DNA from: Prostheceraeus crozeri
Taxonomy: Eukaryota; Platyhelminthes; Polycladida; Euryleptidae
DNA: 64,000 bases
NCBI GenBank assembly: GCA_907163375.1
Contig: CAJQUW010005272.1
Location: forward strand, 186,001-250,000
Direction of reading: 5' to 3'
Both the position numbers and the translations under genes were made by a program. A model generated the notes under the pieces. It was not told the DNA's origin. It did not search any database and worked only from the letters and a program-made list of their open reading frames with translations. Positions within the stretch are counted from its first letter, which is position 1; each line of letters starts with the position of its first letter. Shown one piece after another: positions 24,101-33,478 of this stretch.

Positions 24101-24130
24101 AAGGTCAAAGAATGATCCTGAACCATCAGA

Positions 24131-24450
24131 GTGGCCTAGTGAAGAAGGTGCGAGCTCGTCTCCACCGCGGATTTCGCTTCGATTCCTGCCTGCGTCAGGT
24201 GAGTGTGGTCGGCGTGGCCTAGTGAAGAAGGTGCGAGCTCGTCTCCACCGCGGATTTCGCTTCGATTCCTGCCTGCGTCAGGTGAGTGTGGTCGGCGTGG
24301 CCTAGTGAAGAAGGCGCGAGCTCGTCTCCACCGCGGACTTCGCTTCGATTCCTGCCTGCGTCAGGTGAGTGCGGTCGGCGTGGCCTAGTGAAGAAGGTGG
24401 GAGCTCGTCTCCACCGCGGACTTCGGTTCGATTCCTTCCCCTCGAGAAAC
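24131..24450 (+). repeat. Tandem of four 83-bp SINE (tRNA-derived) heads
   Basis: Four copies start at 24,131, 24,214, 24,297 and 24,380, each exactly 83 bp apart. Each contains GTGGCCTAGTGAAGAAGG, which resembles an RNA polymerase III A box, and about 45 bp later TTCGATTCCTGCC, which resembles a B box. Between them is GAGCTCGTCTCCACCGCGGA. The last copy runs into unrelated sequence after TTCGATTCCTTCCCCTCGAG. Related copies at 59.6-59.9 kb show a dispersed family. Anticodon-arm folding is poor, so these are not functional tRNA genes. Confidence 0.75.
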
Positions 24451-25209
24451 GCACTCCCTTGAATTTTCTGCAAAACCTTTAGTAAAGAGAAAACGAAATT
24501 TTACTCGACGTTTCGGGTCCAGACCCTTCTTCACAGATTTAAAACTCTGTAACACTTGTGTAATTCTTCTGTTAGAGGACAAAAAATGGAGATCGGCAAG
24601 CGACAACTCGTTTGCTTTCGGCTTCATCGTCACAAGCTTGGGACTGGTCATCGGCCACTCCTAGCCCAGGTCCTGCAAAAACCCTGAGACCTGTAGACAT
24701 TTTGATGCCACCTTGGTCTCTCGGACAGGCTTGTCATTAATGAAGAGAGTACGAATGTTGATGTCTAGTCTCTAAGCGGCCTCAAAGAGAAAGGTTTTTG
24801 AAAATGGACCGAAATGCGATGAATTGGGCTGGTGCTGCATTCCGGACAGGAAGCTTCAGCTGCCATAACGAATATGCGACCTAATAGTTTTCGCATGCAG
24901 TGATAGGTATCAAGTTCGGAGAAAGAACTTCCAGCGGCTTGGCTTTGCAGTAGCCGAGGCCATTGCTCGATCTCTCCTCCCACTTTGCACGGCGGCAGTC
25001 TATTCCTTGTTTTTTTTCAATCTTTTCTATAGTTTTCAGGGGTAATGTGCATCATACTTGATGTCCTAATGATCATAAAATGCCATATAATTTCTCAAGC
25101 TAATAAAAGAAAATTAGTTGATGTTCTTCGTCGCACTGAATGAACTGATTATGTCTCCCTTTTTTCTGGAAAATCTCTGAGAAAGAGATTTCATCACCCA
25201 ACCAACCTA
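24451..25209. other. Spacer with possible retroelement debris
   Basis: No gene seen. Around 24,490-24,540 the minus strand reads GAAGAAGGGTCTGGACCCGA followed by AACGTCG. I have an impression that similar blocks occur in Penelope-like and other dispersed invertebrate repeats, but this cannot be verified here. Confidence 0.3.
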
Positions 25210-25493
25210 CACTGTAAACTGTAGGGCACTAACTTAGGCACGAAGCCGAAATTTCGTGCCAGTTAGCGCCTAGTTAGTGCCTTTCTAGTGCCTCGGAGCA
25301 CCAGTAGGCGCCACTAGGCACTAATAGGCACCAAACCAAATATTTGTTTATCCAATGAAATCAAAAGAAAAATCAATGGGCACGAAATCGGCACTATGAA
25401 CTTCGTGCCTACTCGTACCTTGTGTTGGTTAGAATTGATGCCTAAATTTCGTGCCTAATTCAAGCGAAATTTTGTGCCCTAGAGCTTACAGTG
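25210..25493. mobile_element. 284-bp MITE with TA target duplication
   Basis: The terminal inverted repeats CACTGTAAACTGTAGGGCAC and CACTGTAAGCTCTAGGGCAC (right end, inverted) differ at two or three positions. TA flanks both ends (25,208-25,209 and 25,494-25,495). The interior is a loose series of GGCAC/GTGCC words, such as AGGCACGAA and TAGTGCCT, so it can fold extensively. It has no coding capacity. A TA target would suit Tc1/mariner-like mobilisation, but the CACTG ends also resemble other groups. Confidence 0.78.
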
Positions 25494-25495
25494 TA

Positions 25496-26123
25496 TGATC
25501 GGCAATTATGTCATTTTATATCTTTTCATTTTTTATAATGAAAATATGCCATTTTTAGTGAAATGTAGGCCTACGCAGGCCTTTACCGTAAATTGATCTA
25601 GTCTTACGAAATTTTCGATTTCCACTACTACCATGCTACTCTTACTGCTCTTAGCAATGAAATTAAAATCAGATTGCATGCAGCATCGATATGTTCCAAA
25701 TAATGGAAGACCGAAGAAAGCAGTTTAGTCATACAAAGCTTCTTGTACATTAAAAGTTGGCCTATACATTGGACATCGCAAGTTTTGATTGAAGCTTTAT
25801 ACATGCACACTCGAATTACAAATATGCAGTTGGTTAGGTCAACAGCATCTAAAGTACGAAAAAAGGCTAAAAATATTTAGATTGCAATCAAGACTTCAAA
25901 AACATCAAAACAATGTTATTTAATGAATTATTTGACAATTCGTGTGATAGACAGGCTGACAGACAATAGCCTGTTGCTTTCCGCTACATGAATCAACCAG
26001 TGGGGAAATAGAACAAACGAAAGGAACGAAATCTACTTCTATACAAAATGCGAAGAATCTATGATTAGAAAATAAAATTGAACAAAAATTTTTGATGATA
26101 TCATTTTATATCATTTTTCCTCA
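25496..26123. other. AT-rich spacer, no gene seen
   Basis: Nothing recognisable on either strand. Confidence 0.5.
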
Positions 26124-26131
26124 GAATAAAG

Positions 26132-26213
26132 CAGGGATGCGGAGTCGGAGTCCTATCATTTTTGCTGGAGTCGGAGTCGGAGTCCTATCAAATGATAGGA
26201 CTCCGCATCCCTG
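26132..26213. mobile_element. 82-bp hAT-type MITE with 8-bp target duplication
   Basis: The element starts CAGGGATGCGGAGTC and ends with the exact inverse GACTCCGCATCCCTG. It is flanked by the perfect 8-bp duplication GAATAAAG (26,124-26,131 and 26,214-26,221). The interior repeats GGAGTCGGAGTCCTATCA. CAGGG ends with an 8-bp duplication are the hallmark of hAT elements. Only a transposase supplied elsewhere could have moved so short a copy. Confidence 0.9.
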
Positions 26214-26361
26214 GAATAAAGTATAATAGATTATTACACAGTTGTAGAATCGTATTCAAGAATCCCTACTAAATTTGATAACATTTGTTCCCAGGGAAAT
26301 TTTGGTAGAGATGGATTCTATCGCGGATATATACATGTATATGTTCCTAATAATCTGGCAT

Positions 26362-26520
26362 ACTTTATAACGGATAGAGGATAGATATGCGATTCTCTGA
26401 CATAGCTCGTGAAATTATTTGATAAATCCGTCGGCCTATAGTCCTCATGATTCATCAAATAATTTCCCTCTCTATATCCCAGAGAATCGCATAGCTATCC
26501 TCTATCCATTACATAAAATG
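26362..26520. repeat. Foldback palindrome of about 160 bp
   Basis: The arm GGATAGAGGATAGATATGCG followed by ATTCTCTG, and after about 20 bp GAAATTATTTGAT, recurs inverted on the right (GGATAGAGGATAGCTATGCG and ATTCTCTGGG). The loop is about 20 bp around 26,440. It is probably a small MITE. The target duplication is unclear because both flanks are AT-rich. Confidence 0.75.
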
Positions 26521-27401
26521 ATATCATTTTATCATTGCCGATCCTTGCAAGTAACACATTAACTTGTGAAGAAAATTGCAAAACTTGCATTATGTCACGC
26601 AAGAAGTGTTATTTATGAATTAATGGTTTGTTATGTGATTCAGTCAATATTGGAGAAACTTCACGCTGCATTAATTAAAGCTAGGATTAAAGAACATTTG
26701 TCATCAGCGGTGTCTATCAACATTTTCATAATTGCCATGCAGGTGGGTCAGATCTACTCCATGGTCAATCTTGCATTTTGGACTTTGGAATGCTAGGAAA
26801 AGACTGACGATTGAAGCTATGTATCGCATATTCGCCGATTTCAGAATGTCAGGGCTATAGCCTGGACTTCGCTATCCTGAGTATAGTTTTATAAGTTATT
26901 TTTAGGTGCTTTGATTCTCATCTGGCCAGTCTGTCAGTTTTATCATGACAAGACCGGATGGCGGAATTTCATTGATATAAAAAGTATCCGAAGAAAGAAT
27001 CTCCTCTCACATGCTGATATCTGCTGTAAGGGCTCCCATTAATACTAAATGTAATCACAGCTAATAAAATAAGTATGTTAGCACAATATGACCTCTCAGT
27101 GTGATGAACAATCCAATAACCAACTGACTTCCTATTTGATATCATAAATGACACGGGATCCATTATCACATGGAACTGACTTTCCTTCATTGCATGATCT
27201 AAGAAGAAATCACGCGGTTAATGATTACAAAATTACAAAGATAACAATCAAAATGATTATTTTAAATACATGGAAATCCCGTCGCTCTCTTAAGGCGTTC
27301 GGACGTGATTCTGCACGCATAGATATTCTTGATGACTTTCTGTGATAGCAAATACCCGCGGATTATGCGGCCAAACATCTTTTCCTTCCTTATTTTTATC
27401 T
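26521..27401. other. Spacer, no gene seen
   Basis: AT-rich, with short open frames lacking any family signature. Confidence 0.5.
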
Positions 27402-27521
27402 AACGTGCTTTCTCTCTCGAATACTTTCGATGAAGCTGATCTCGTCTTCAAGCGCCTGAAACCGGATATCTGTGTCTTTATCGATTCATGGCTCGATTCA
27501 TCGCTTCTTCTCTCTCCTTGA
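27402..27521 (+). pseudogene. LINE endonuclease N-terminal fragment
   Basis: Forty open codons read NVLSLSNTFDEADLVFKRLK and then PDICVFIDSWLDSSLLLSP before TGA. This aligns with the start of LINE apurinic-type endonucleases (N-R-S-L-x-N-K-x-D-E, then L-K-P-D-I-x-x-x-x-E-x-W-L-D). The catalytic Glu of the ETWL motif is Asp here (IDSWL). It is an isolated remnant with no downstream reverse transcriptase nearby. Confidence 0.6.
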
Positions 27522-28361
27522 CAAATTCAGAAATAAACGAATTATTTAGTCAAATTAGCCTAAGCTTTCTATTGACTGCGTAGATCATTGCAGAGTCGAA
27601 ATGTCGTATAGAAACTAGATAATACCCGGCCGCGCGCATCACTTGAAAGTACAGAAAAGCAGGTCAAAAATCACATTGCACAATTTTTGATTGAATAGCT
27701 CATGTTCTTTCTTGATAACAACAGGATTATGTCAAATGACCGGCTAAGATTTTGCTTAATTAATGTGACATCATGCTATTCACTTTTGTTAATCACGTGC
27801 GTGAGTTCGGCGACATCCGCAGTAGCAATCTTTAAAAAGTGGCAACACCACAACAACAATGGGCCTACAATAACAGTGTTTGCATTAATACATAATACAG
27901 ACCCAGCATTCTTTAACCTCTTAAATAATCTAACACAATAACACATTCGCTCTGTGGGAATGATGAGCTCACTGCCAACATGACAGTTAAGACCACATTA
28001 CCAGACAAAAATTAGGGGAGGCTTGTCTTCCGGCAGTTATGGATGATCGCTCACACGAGGCGAAAATACATGTACGTCAGAAATGAAATTTATTTAATTT
28101 CAGTGGTTGTGTAAATCATGGCTGAAGTTATGCTAAAGCAGAAATCACGAAGATGTGTGTGCCACACAAATGATATGTACCACAAAAATACATGTAGAAA
28201 TAAAAATAAAAACATTGAAAAAACAGCGTGAGTTTGATCCTTGATTTCGTTGGCGAATTCTTTGAGAAAAATCATTTAAATAAAAAATAAATGTGATATT
28301 CAGTACGCATCACCAGTAAACCTGGAAAAAGGCTATATAGCTTCAAATTTCAAAAAATCGG
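27522..28361. other. Spacer, no gene seen
   Basis: AT-rich sequence with no supported feature. Confidence 0.5.
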
Positions 28362-28592
28362 ATGAAAATATTTGTTCTTGCAGTATTTATAAAATCATTT
28401 GCCCACGGTATAAACTCAAAAGTAAATATGTCATTTATGAATTGTCCTGCAAAAAAATGTGACCAGAATTACATAAGTCAAACTTGTCTCCCATTCCAAG
28501 TTCGCTATAGAGAGCATAAGCGCAGTTTGTGGTATGAAGACAAGAAAAGTGCACTAAGTGAAAAAAAAGTATGCGATGATAGCCTACAGTGA
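28362..28592 (+). pseudogene. GIY-YIG endonuclease fragment, Penelope-like
   Basis: The frame contains MNCPAKKCDQNYISQTCLPF followed by QVRYREHKRS. This matches the pattern of GIY-YIG domains at the C terminus of Penelope-like retroelements: Cys pairs, then Y-I-x-x-T, then a conserved Arg and R-x-x-E-H. The Gly of YIG is Ser here. No reverse transcriptase domain lies upstream within reach. The frame following it (28,599-28,880) may belong to the same element but has no motif I recognise. I read it as a dead 3' fragment. Confidence 0.55.
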
Positions 28593-29715
28593 CAGAGGGT
28601 GGCAGAATCCCTCTATATTGCGACGAACATGGCAAAAGTAAATAGACGACATGAGCTACTTTTACCGACAAATTTGTGCATAAATCCACTTGTACACCAG
28701 CAGTTTGTAGCCCCTAACATAGGATGTGTAGACAAAACGCGTCGGGTGTATTTACGAGTATTTTACAATAAAATCAGCAGTCGCAAAATTGGGAGAGATT
28801 TTTCTTTTGGATTCAAAACTTTTAAAAAAATTGACTTCGATGGAAGTGACTTCAGGCAATTGTTAATTCTTTCCTGTAGTTGATCATGTCACACTATGGC
28901 TAACACAGAACGCGGAAGATGTCAGAATCAAAGACAATGATCAAATCATTTGCTCTAATGTATACCGTCAACTGGGGTAACTTGTGCCACGTGGGTAACT
29001 TGTGCCATGGTCGTTTTTGGCGCTTGACAGCCACCTGTACGATTTGTTATAAAAGTAAGTGGCTTACAACTATTTTTCCTATAATATTGAATCAATTTAA
29101 CAGAAAGTTACACTAGTCCGGTGAGCTAACTTGAAATTCGAAATCCTGCGGATTTTTTTAAAGAAAAGTCACTTTTTTGCCATTTTTTCAAATGCTTCAA
29201 ACTTTCATATGGTGAGCAAAGAGCAGAATTTCGTCTCATCCACAACTTAGTTATTGTATTGCATGCTGTATTGGCATGAGATGCAAAAATGAATGAACTA
29301 AATCGGTCAACTATTTTTTTCTTGAGAACGTTTTTAGTAAAATTAGTCGATTTCCGTGGCACAAGTTACCCCGTGAATTAGTGGTACAAGTTACCCCGAG
29401 CAAGTACAAGCGAATTTTAGCACCACATGGAAGGATGTCTTTGATCCTAGATTGATGTTCTGAAGCTCAATGACTATCACAAGTGATAAATAATATTTTA
29501 TAATAATAAATATTTATAATATATGATAGATCGCATTGCTGATCATATTTTGTTTAAATGGCATAACTTTTGTATCTTCACCGACCCACGATACTTTAAA
29601 ATACTTCAGTTTCTGTTTTGACGCATGTGAAAGTGGTAGGTATTCCTGGCTATTGGCTTAAAAATTGTACTATCACATTATTGGCACCTTGTACGTCGTA
29701 ATCAAGGAATAAAAA

Positions 29716-29759
29716 AAGCAGAGAGAGAAAGAAAGAAAGAAAGAAGAGAGAGAGAGAGA
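29716..29759. repeat. GA/GAAA microsatellite
   Basis: A purine-only run of AGAGAGAAAGAAAGAAAGAA type followed by (GA)n, inside the 2.2-kb transposon. Confidence 0.95.
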
Positions 29760-29994
29760 CGTAATTCCTATATACCAACACACAATTTATCGCAAAACGT
29801 ACTCTAACCATTAGTTTCAGATTTAAGCGGGACGTGACTGTATCCTAAGTGCAGATTAGTGTCCGGCGATTAATTAACGTCTACTTTTCATGGAATATTC
29901 AAATAATAATTTAGAGCTTGTTTCAAAACAACTTAAGTTTGCCGTTTATTGTGTACTATCAGAAACACTAACCTAATATCATGCAAAAAAAGTG

Positions 29995-30090
29995 CTCCCG
30001 TGGGGGAGTCGAACCCACGGCTGCTGACGCTGCTGCACTGTCCCGCAAGCGTCTAGTGCTCGTCGCGACCACGTCAGGAACCACGACACG
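29995..30090 (-). repeat. tRNA-derived SINE fragment
   Basis: On the minus strand GTGGTCGCGACGAGCACTAG stands where an A box would be. CCGTGGGTTCGACTCCCCCA contains a good B box (GGTTCGACTCC) about 50 bp later. The sequence ends in CGGGAGCAC. Acceptor and D-arm pairing is poor, so this is not a functional tRNA gene. It lies inside the 2.2-kb transposon, just ahead of the transposase remnant. Confidence 0.5.
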
Positions 30091-30111
30091 TCTGATGACA
30101 CCCTGAGGGGA

Positions 30112-30393
30112 GTGGAGAAGATTTCCATCGGAACTTTGATTGAAGGTGACTGGATACTCGTGAAACTCTCTTTGCTTTGCTCAAATAATGTCAAACATTT
30201 TCTGGGACGAATATTAGCAATATACGGAAATGCTGATTTCATCGTCAAGTTTGTCAGGCAATATCAAAATGAACATGATCAATTTATATTTCCTGAAAAA
30301 GATGACATTTCTGATATCGATTTTGAACAAATTGTGGGGAAAGTAGCCTCACCGACTGTTCTTAGGAGAGGCGTGCTTCATATTCAACGTTAA
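30112..30393 (+). pseudogene. Transposase C-terminal domain remnant
   Basis: The frame reads EGDWILVKLSLL, then HFLGRILAI, VKFVRQYQ, FIFPEKDDISDIDFEQIVGK and RRGVLHI. From memory of the family, a similar domain (a G-D-x-V-L-V-K strand, then V-K-F-L-R, then F-x-x-P-x-x-x-D-I-S and a closing R-R-G) follows the DDE domain in many invertebrate CENP-B/pogo-like transposases. No DDE residues are found upstream, so the catalytic part is gone. It lies in the TA-target element with matching orientation. Assignment to pogo rather than another DDE family is inference. Confidence 0.5.
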
Positions 30394-31160
30394 TTGTAAG
30401 GAGTGGTAGGTACACGGGACCATGCCACAGGCAGCAAAAAATACAGATATGGCCAAAAGTTTACAAGCTGACATCATAAATGTAAAAAATTCAGAATAAA
30501 TGGGAAAGCTTTTACGGATAAATGCAACATGCATGCATTTGACTAACATTGGATCTTCAATCGTAGGCTCCCCTACTGCAGCTAGAAAGTAGGCTATCTT
30601 GGAAGAAGAAAATACAACTTAGAATGTGTCCGCAAACTTTTGGCCATAACTGTAGCATGCAGAGTCTTCATGCACAGCTGTTGAAAATGTTGTTTTTTTA
30701 TAAGTTACAAGTGATCAGGTCTTTATGTAATTTTATCATACATGGTTGAACATTTTCGTGATGAAAATACCATTTGTTGTTTTTTTGTTATATTCTTATA
30801 TGCTCCATATGCCATTATGCGTTTTAGATAGCTTTTAGTATTATATTCTCTTCCTACAATATAGTACAATACTATAGAAACATTTGGTTTTGTGTTATTG
30901 AGGCATAATTTAATGTTACGTGTCAAAATTACATAAAGCAGCATGCGTGGCACAAGTTACCCATTTGAAGGGGTAACTTGTGCCATTTTTGGAGGGCTCT
31001 GCTGTCTAAAGTGTAGTTCGAAAAAATTTCAAACAACATGTGGCATGTGTATTAAGACATAACTTAGATTTGACGTGAAAGCGAAGCTTTAAAAAAATTT
31101 TCCCTGGACGCTATCTCAAAAAACGCTAAAATGTGGCACAAGTTACCCCAGTTGACGGTA

Positions 31161-32677
31161 CGCGAAAGAATCTGCAATCTTATTCAGATGAAATGTAAAA
31201 CTTGGTATTTAGTAACATCAAATCACACATAAGGAAATTGATTTAGGCGACATATCTGAATTGTATTCTCACATAGAATTGCCATTCTAGCCACTCATAA
31301 ATCAATTCTTCACAATGATGTTTATAGAATACTTTATAGAATACTTTATAGAATACATTCAGCTCGTTACTGATTTAGACAAATGTCTCAACAGGTCTGT
31401 TGGAGTTGGGCTACGTTAACAATCTCGAAAAAAAGCGCCAATAAGTAGGTCTTCAATATTTTCTTTGAAAACTTGATAATTTCCTTTTACTTAAGTTCCC
31501 ACTTTTTTGTTGATTAATTGTTCCCATTTTTCAACTGAGGATGCAATTCAATATTTAATCATTCTTTTTACATTGTGTTTGCAAAAGCAGCATTTAAATA
31601 TTATTGCAGGCGCACTATCTTGGACGATTTTTCATCAATGTGTTTAAAGTGAGATTTAATAAATGCCCATCGAAATTTCACTAACTTGCTAATTGCGGAT
31701 CTTTTAATTAAGCTTCTTTTCAGTGAATCCTATATGATAATTAATGATCTTCATGCATGGCATACTACTTACAGTATATGTTAAATCGCTAGTATATAAA
31801 CACGGGAATAATTGTCGAAAATTTGCCTCTAAAAATGTATTATATTTCTCTTTTTATACCTCAGGAACGTGATCTCTTCAAAAACTGAATCCTTTAACAA
31901 AATAATTGCTCCTTACTGTAAATTAAAATTTCAAGCACAGAATTGGTAGGTCTATACAAACACTGGAAAAATTGTCAGAAATTTGCCATTAAAATTTGAT
32001 TAAATTCATTTTTATACCTCAGGAATGAAATATCTGCAAAACCTGAATCTTCTAACAAAAGAATTTTCACTGTGTGTTTCTATAAAGAAACTCTCTCTAC
32101 ATTCGAGTGAAACTGCAAAGTACCCGGGAAGGTTTGCATGTGATTTTGATCATCACTTTATTTTTGGTATATTTATCTATTAATTGCAATATTAAAACTT
32201 TTTAGTACACAGGAAAGAGGGGTTTCAACTAATTCAACACGCAAATAGCGAAGAGTTAAAAATGATTTTTTGAATAGGAATTCGGTGACTTGAATTTCGC
32301 TCCAGCATTTCGTGATGCTTGATTTCCATGAATGGTTGAATAATCCTGTGAAAACTGTATAAATTGCAACCAAGAAACTGTATTTCACATAGCAGCACAG
32401 AAAAAAGAGAATATGCTCAAGATCTAAGCAAATCGAGAAGTAGTAAAATATTTAAAGTCAAATGGGTACCCTTATCGGTTGGTACCAGGAAGGAGGGGAC
32501 ACTTTCATTCAAAGAGCTGGTGATATCCTTCATTTATGAGGCGAATTTTCATGAATCGTTGTGTACGAGGTTGAAGATAAATTTTGTATAGATTGAAAGT
32601 ATTGCAAAAACTCAGAAAATATCTTTCAAATATCCAAGATTTCCCAACGATACTTGGGAATTAGCTATGTGAAGAAG
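31161..32677. other. Spacer with diverged short repeats
   Basis: There is no gene. TTTATAGAATAC is repeated three times at 31,321-31,358. Two imperfect copies of a roughly 160-bp block (AATTTGCC...TTTTTATACCTCAGGAA...CTGAATC) lie at about 31,800-31,900 and 31,960-32,060. The segment 31,640-31,710 (AATTTCACTAACTTGCTAAT) recurs at 41,441-41,513, so this is old dispersed repeat DNA. Confidence 0.65.
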
Positions 32678-33478
32678 TTAGTGAGCAGGCTGACTGATGG
32701 GGTAGATAATAATGTCGTGAATCTGCACATGAGGAGGAGCTGAGACAATGTATTTGACGGCCTCCACAATGTCTGTCACAGCAAGATGATTACTTGTAGC
32801 GATAAATTCTCTCCATCCTTCACTGCCCATCACCGTCTCTCCCACATCTGTGTCCGTGTAGCCATTTGAGATCTGCGCCACACGTACATCGGAGTTCTCA
32901 GCGAGTAGTTCCTGTCGAAGACCTTCAGTGATGGCGGTGACGGCGAACTTGGTAGCACTGTAGAACTGTAGAGGTGTGATAACAACATGTCCTGCAACAC
33001 TGCTGATGTTGATGATCATGCCGTTCTTCGTGCCCGTCTCCTTCATTGTGGACAAGGCTTCTCGGATGCAGATGGTGAGCCCAAGCACGTTCACGTCCAA
33101 CATCTCTTGCCAGCCCGCAGTGTCTCCCTGAGACACTGACGATCCGCGGACAACTCCGGCGTTGTTGATGAGGATGTCGACGCTTCCCATCTTTTCCCGC
33201 ACTTCCTGGAACATCTTGATGATCTCTTCCTCCTTCGCGACGTCACATTTGATAGGAAGAAGTCGATGACCAGCGTCCGAAATATCTTTGAGTTCCGTTC
33301 CCACTATCTCTTGAATCTTCTCAACACGCCGTGCGCACGCGGCCACGCGGAAGCCATTCTTCACCAATTCCACTGTCAATGATCTTCCGATGCCTGCGGA
33401 GGCGCCTGTGATGACCACAACACGATCCCACCCCTTCACCAGGTGTGCTGACGCAGATTTCCGATACGTCTTGTACAT
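32678..33478 (-). CDS. DHRS11: Short-chain dehydrogenase/reductase, DHRS11-like
   Basis: A complete intronless gene of 266 residues, the usual length for a classical SDR. The cofactor motif TGASAGIG is at residues 24-31. CARR (48-51) fits NADPH preference. NNAG is at 105-108, Asn130 sits in DVNVLG, and the catalytic Ser160, Tyr173 and Lys177 (YSATK) are all present, so the enzyme should be active. The pattern through GLRQEL and PPHVQIHDI resembles vertebrate DHRS11, an NADPH-dependent 17-beta/3-beta keto-reductase of steroids and other carbonyls. The true substrate is unknown. The usual PG after the substrate strand is NG (residues 205-206). The start is fixed by an in-frame TGA sixteen bases upstream of the ATG. 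Lack of introns could mean an old retrocopy or a naturally intronless gene. Confidence 0.9.
   Translation of the reverse strand: MYKTYRKSASAHLVKGWDRVVVITGASAGIGRSLTVELVKNGFRVAACARRVEKIQEIVGTELKDISDAGHRLLPIKCDVAKEEEIIKMFQEVREKMGSVDILINNAGVVRGSSVSQGDTAGWQEMLDVNVLGLTICIREALSTMKETGTKNGMIINISSVAGHVVITPLQFYSATKFAVTAITEGLRQELLAENSDVRVAQISNGYTDTDVGETVMGSEGWREFIATSNHLAVTDIVEAVKYIVSAPPHVQIHDIIIYPISQPAH

Larger units (their letters stand above)
28965..31158 (+). mobile_element. 2.2-kb TA-target DNA transposon, non-autonomous
   Basis: Perfect 26-bp terminal inverted repeats begin CCGTCAACTGGGGTAACTTG. TA flanks both ends (28,963-28,964 and 31,159-31,160). The word GGTAACTTGTGCCA or its inverse recurs inside near 28,995, 29,357, 29,380, 30,949 and 30,970, so the ends carry repeated subterminal motifs. 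The only coding trace is a transposase C-terminal piece at 30,112-30,393. TA target use and that domain together suggest a pogo/Tigger-type (Tc1/mariner superfamily) element that lost its catalytic core. A tRNA-like SINE fragment lies inside. Confidence 0.8.

Noticed and set aside
24131-24450. Functional tRNA genes in the 83-bp tandem
   Set aside because: Only A-box and B-box words are present. The acceptor and anticodon arms do not pair.
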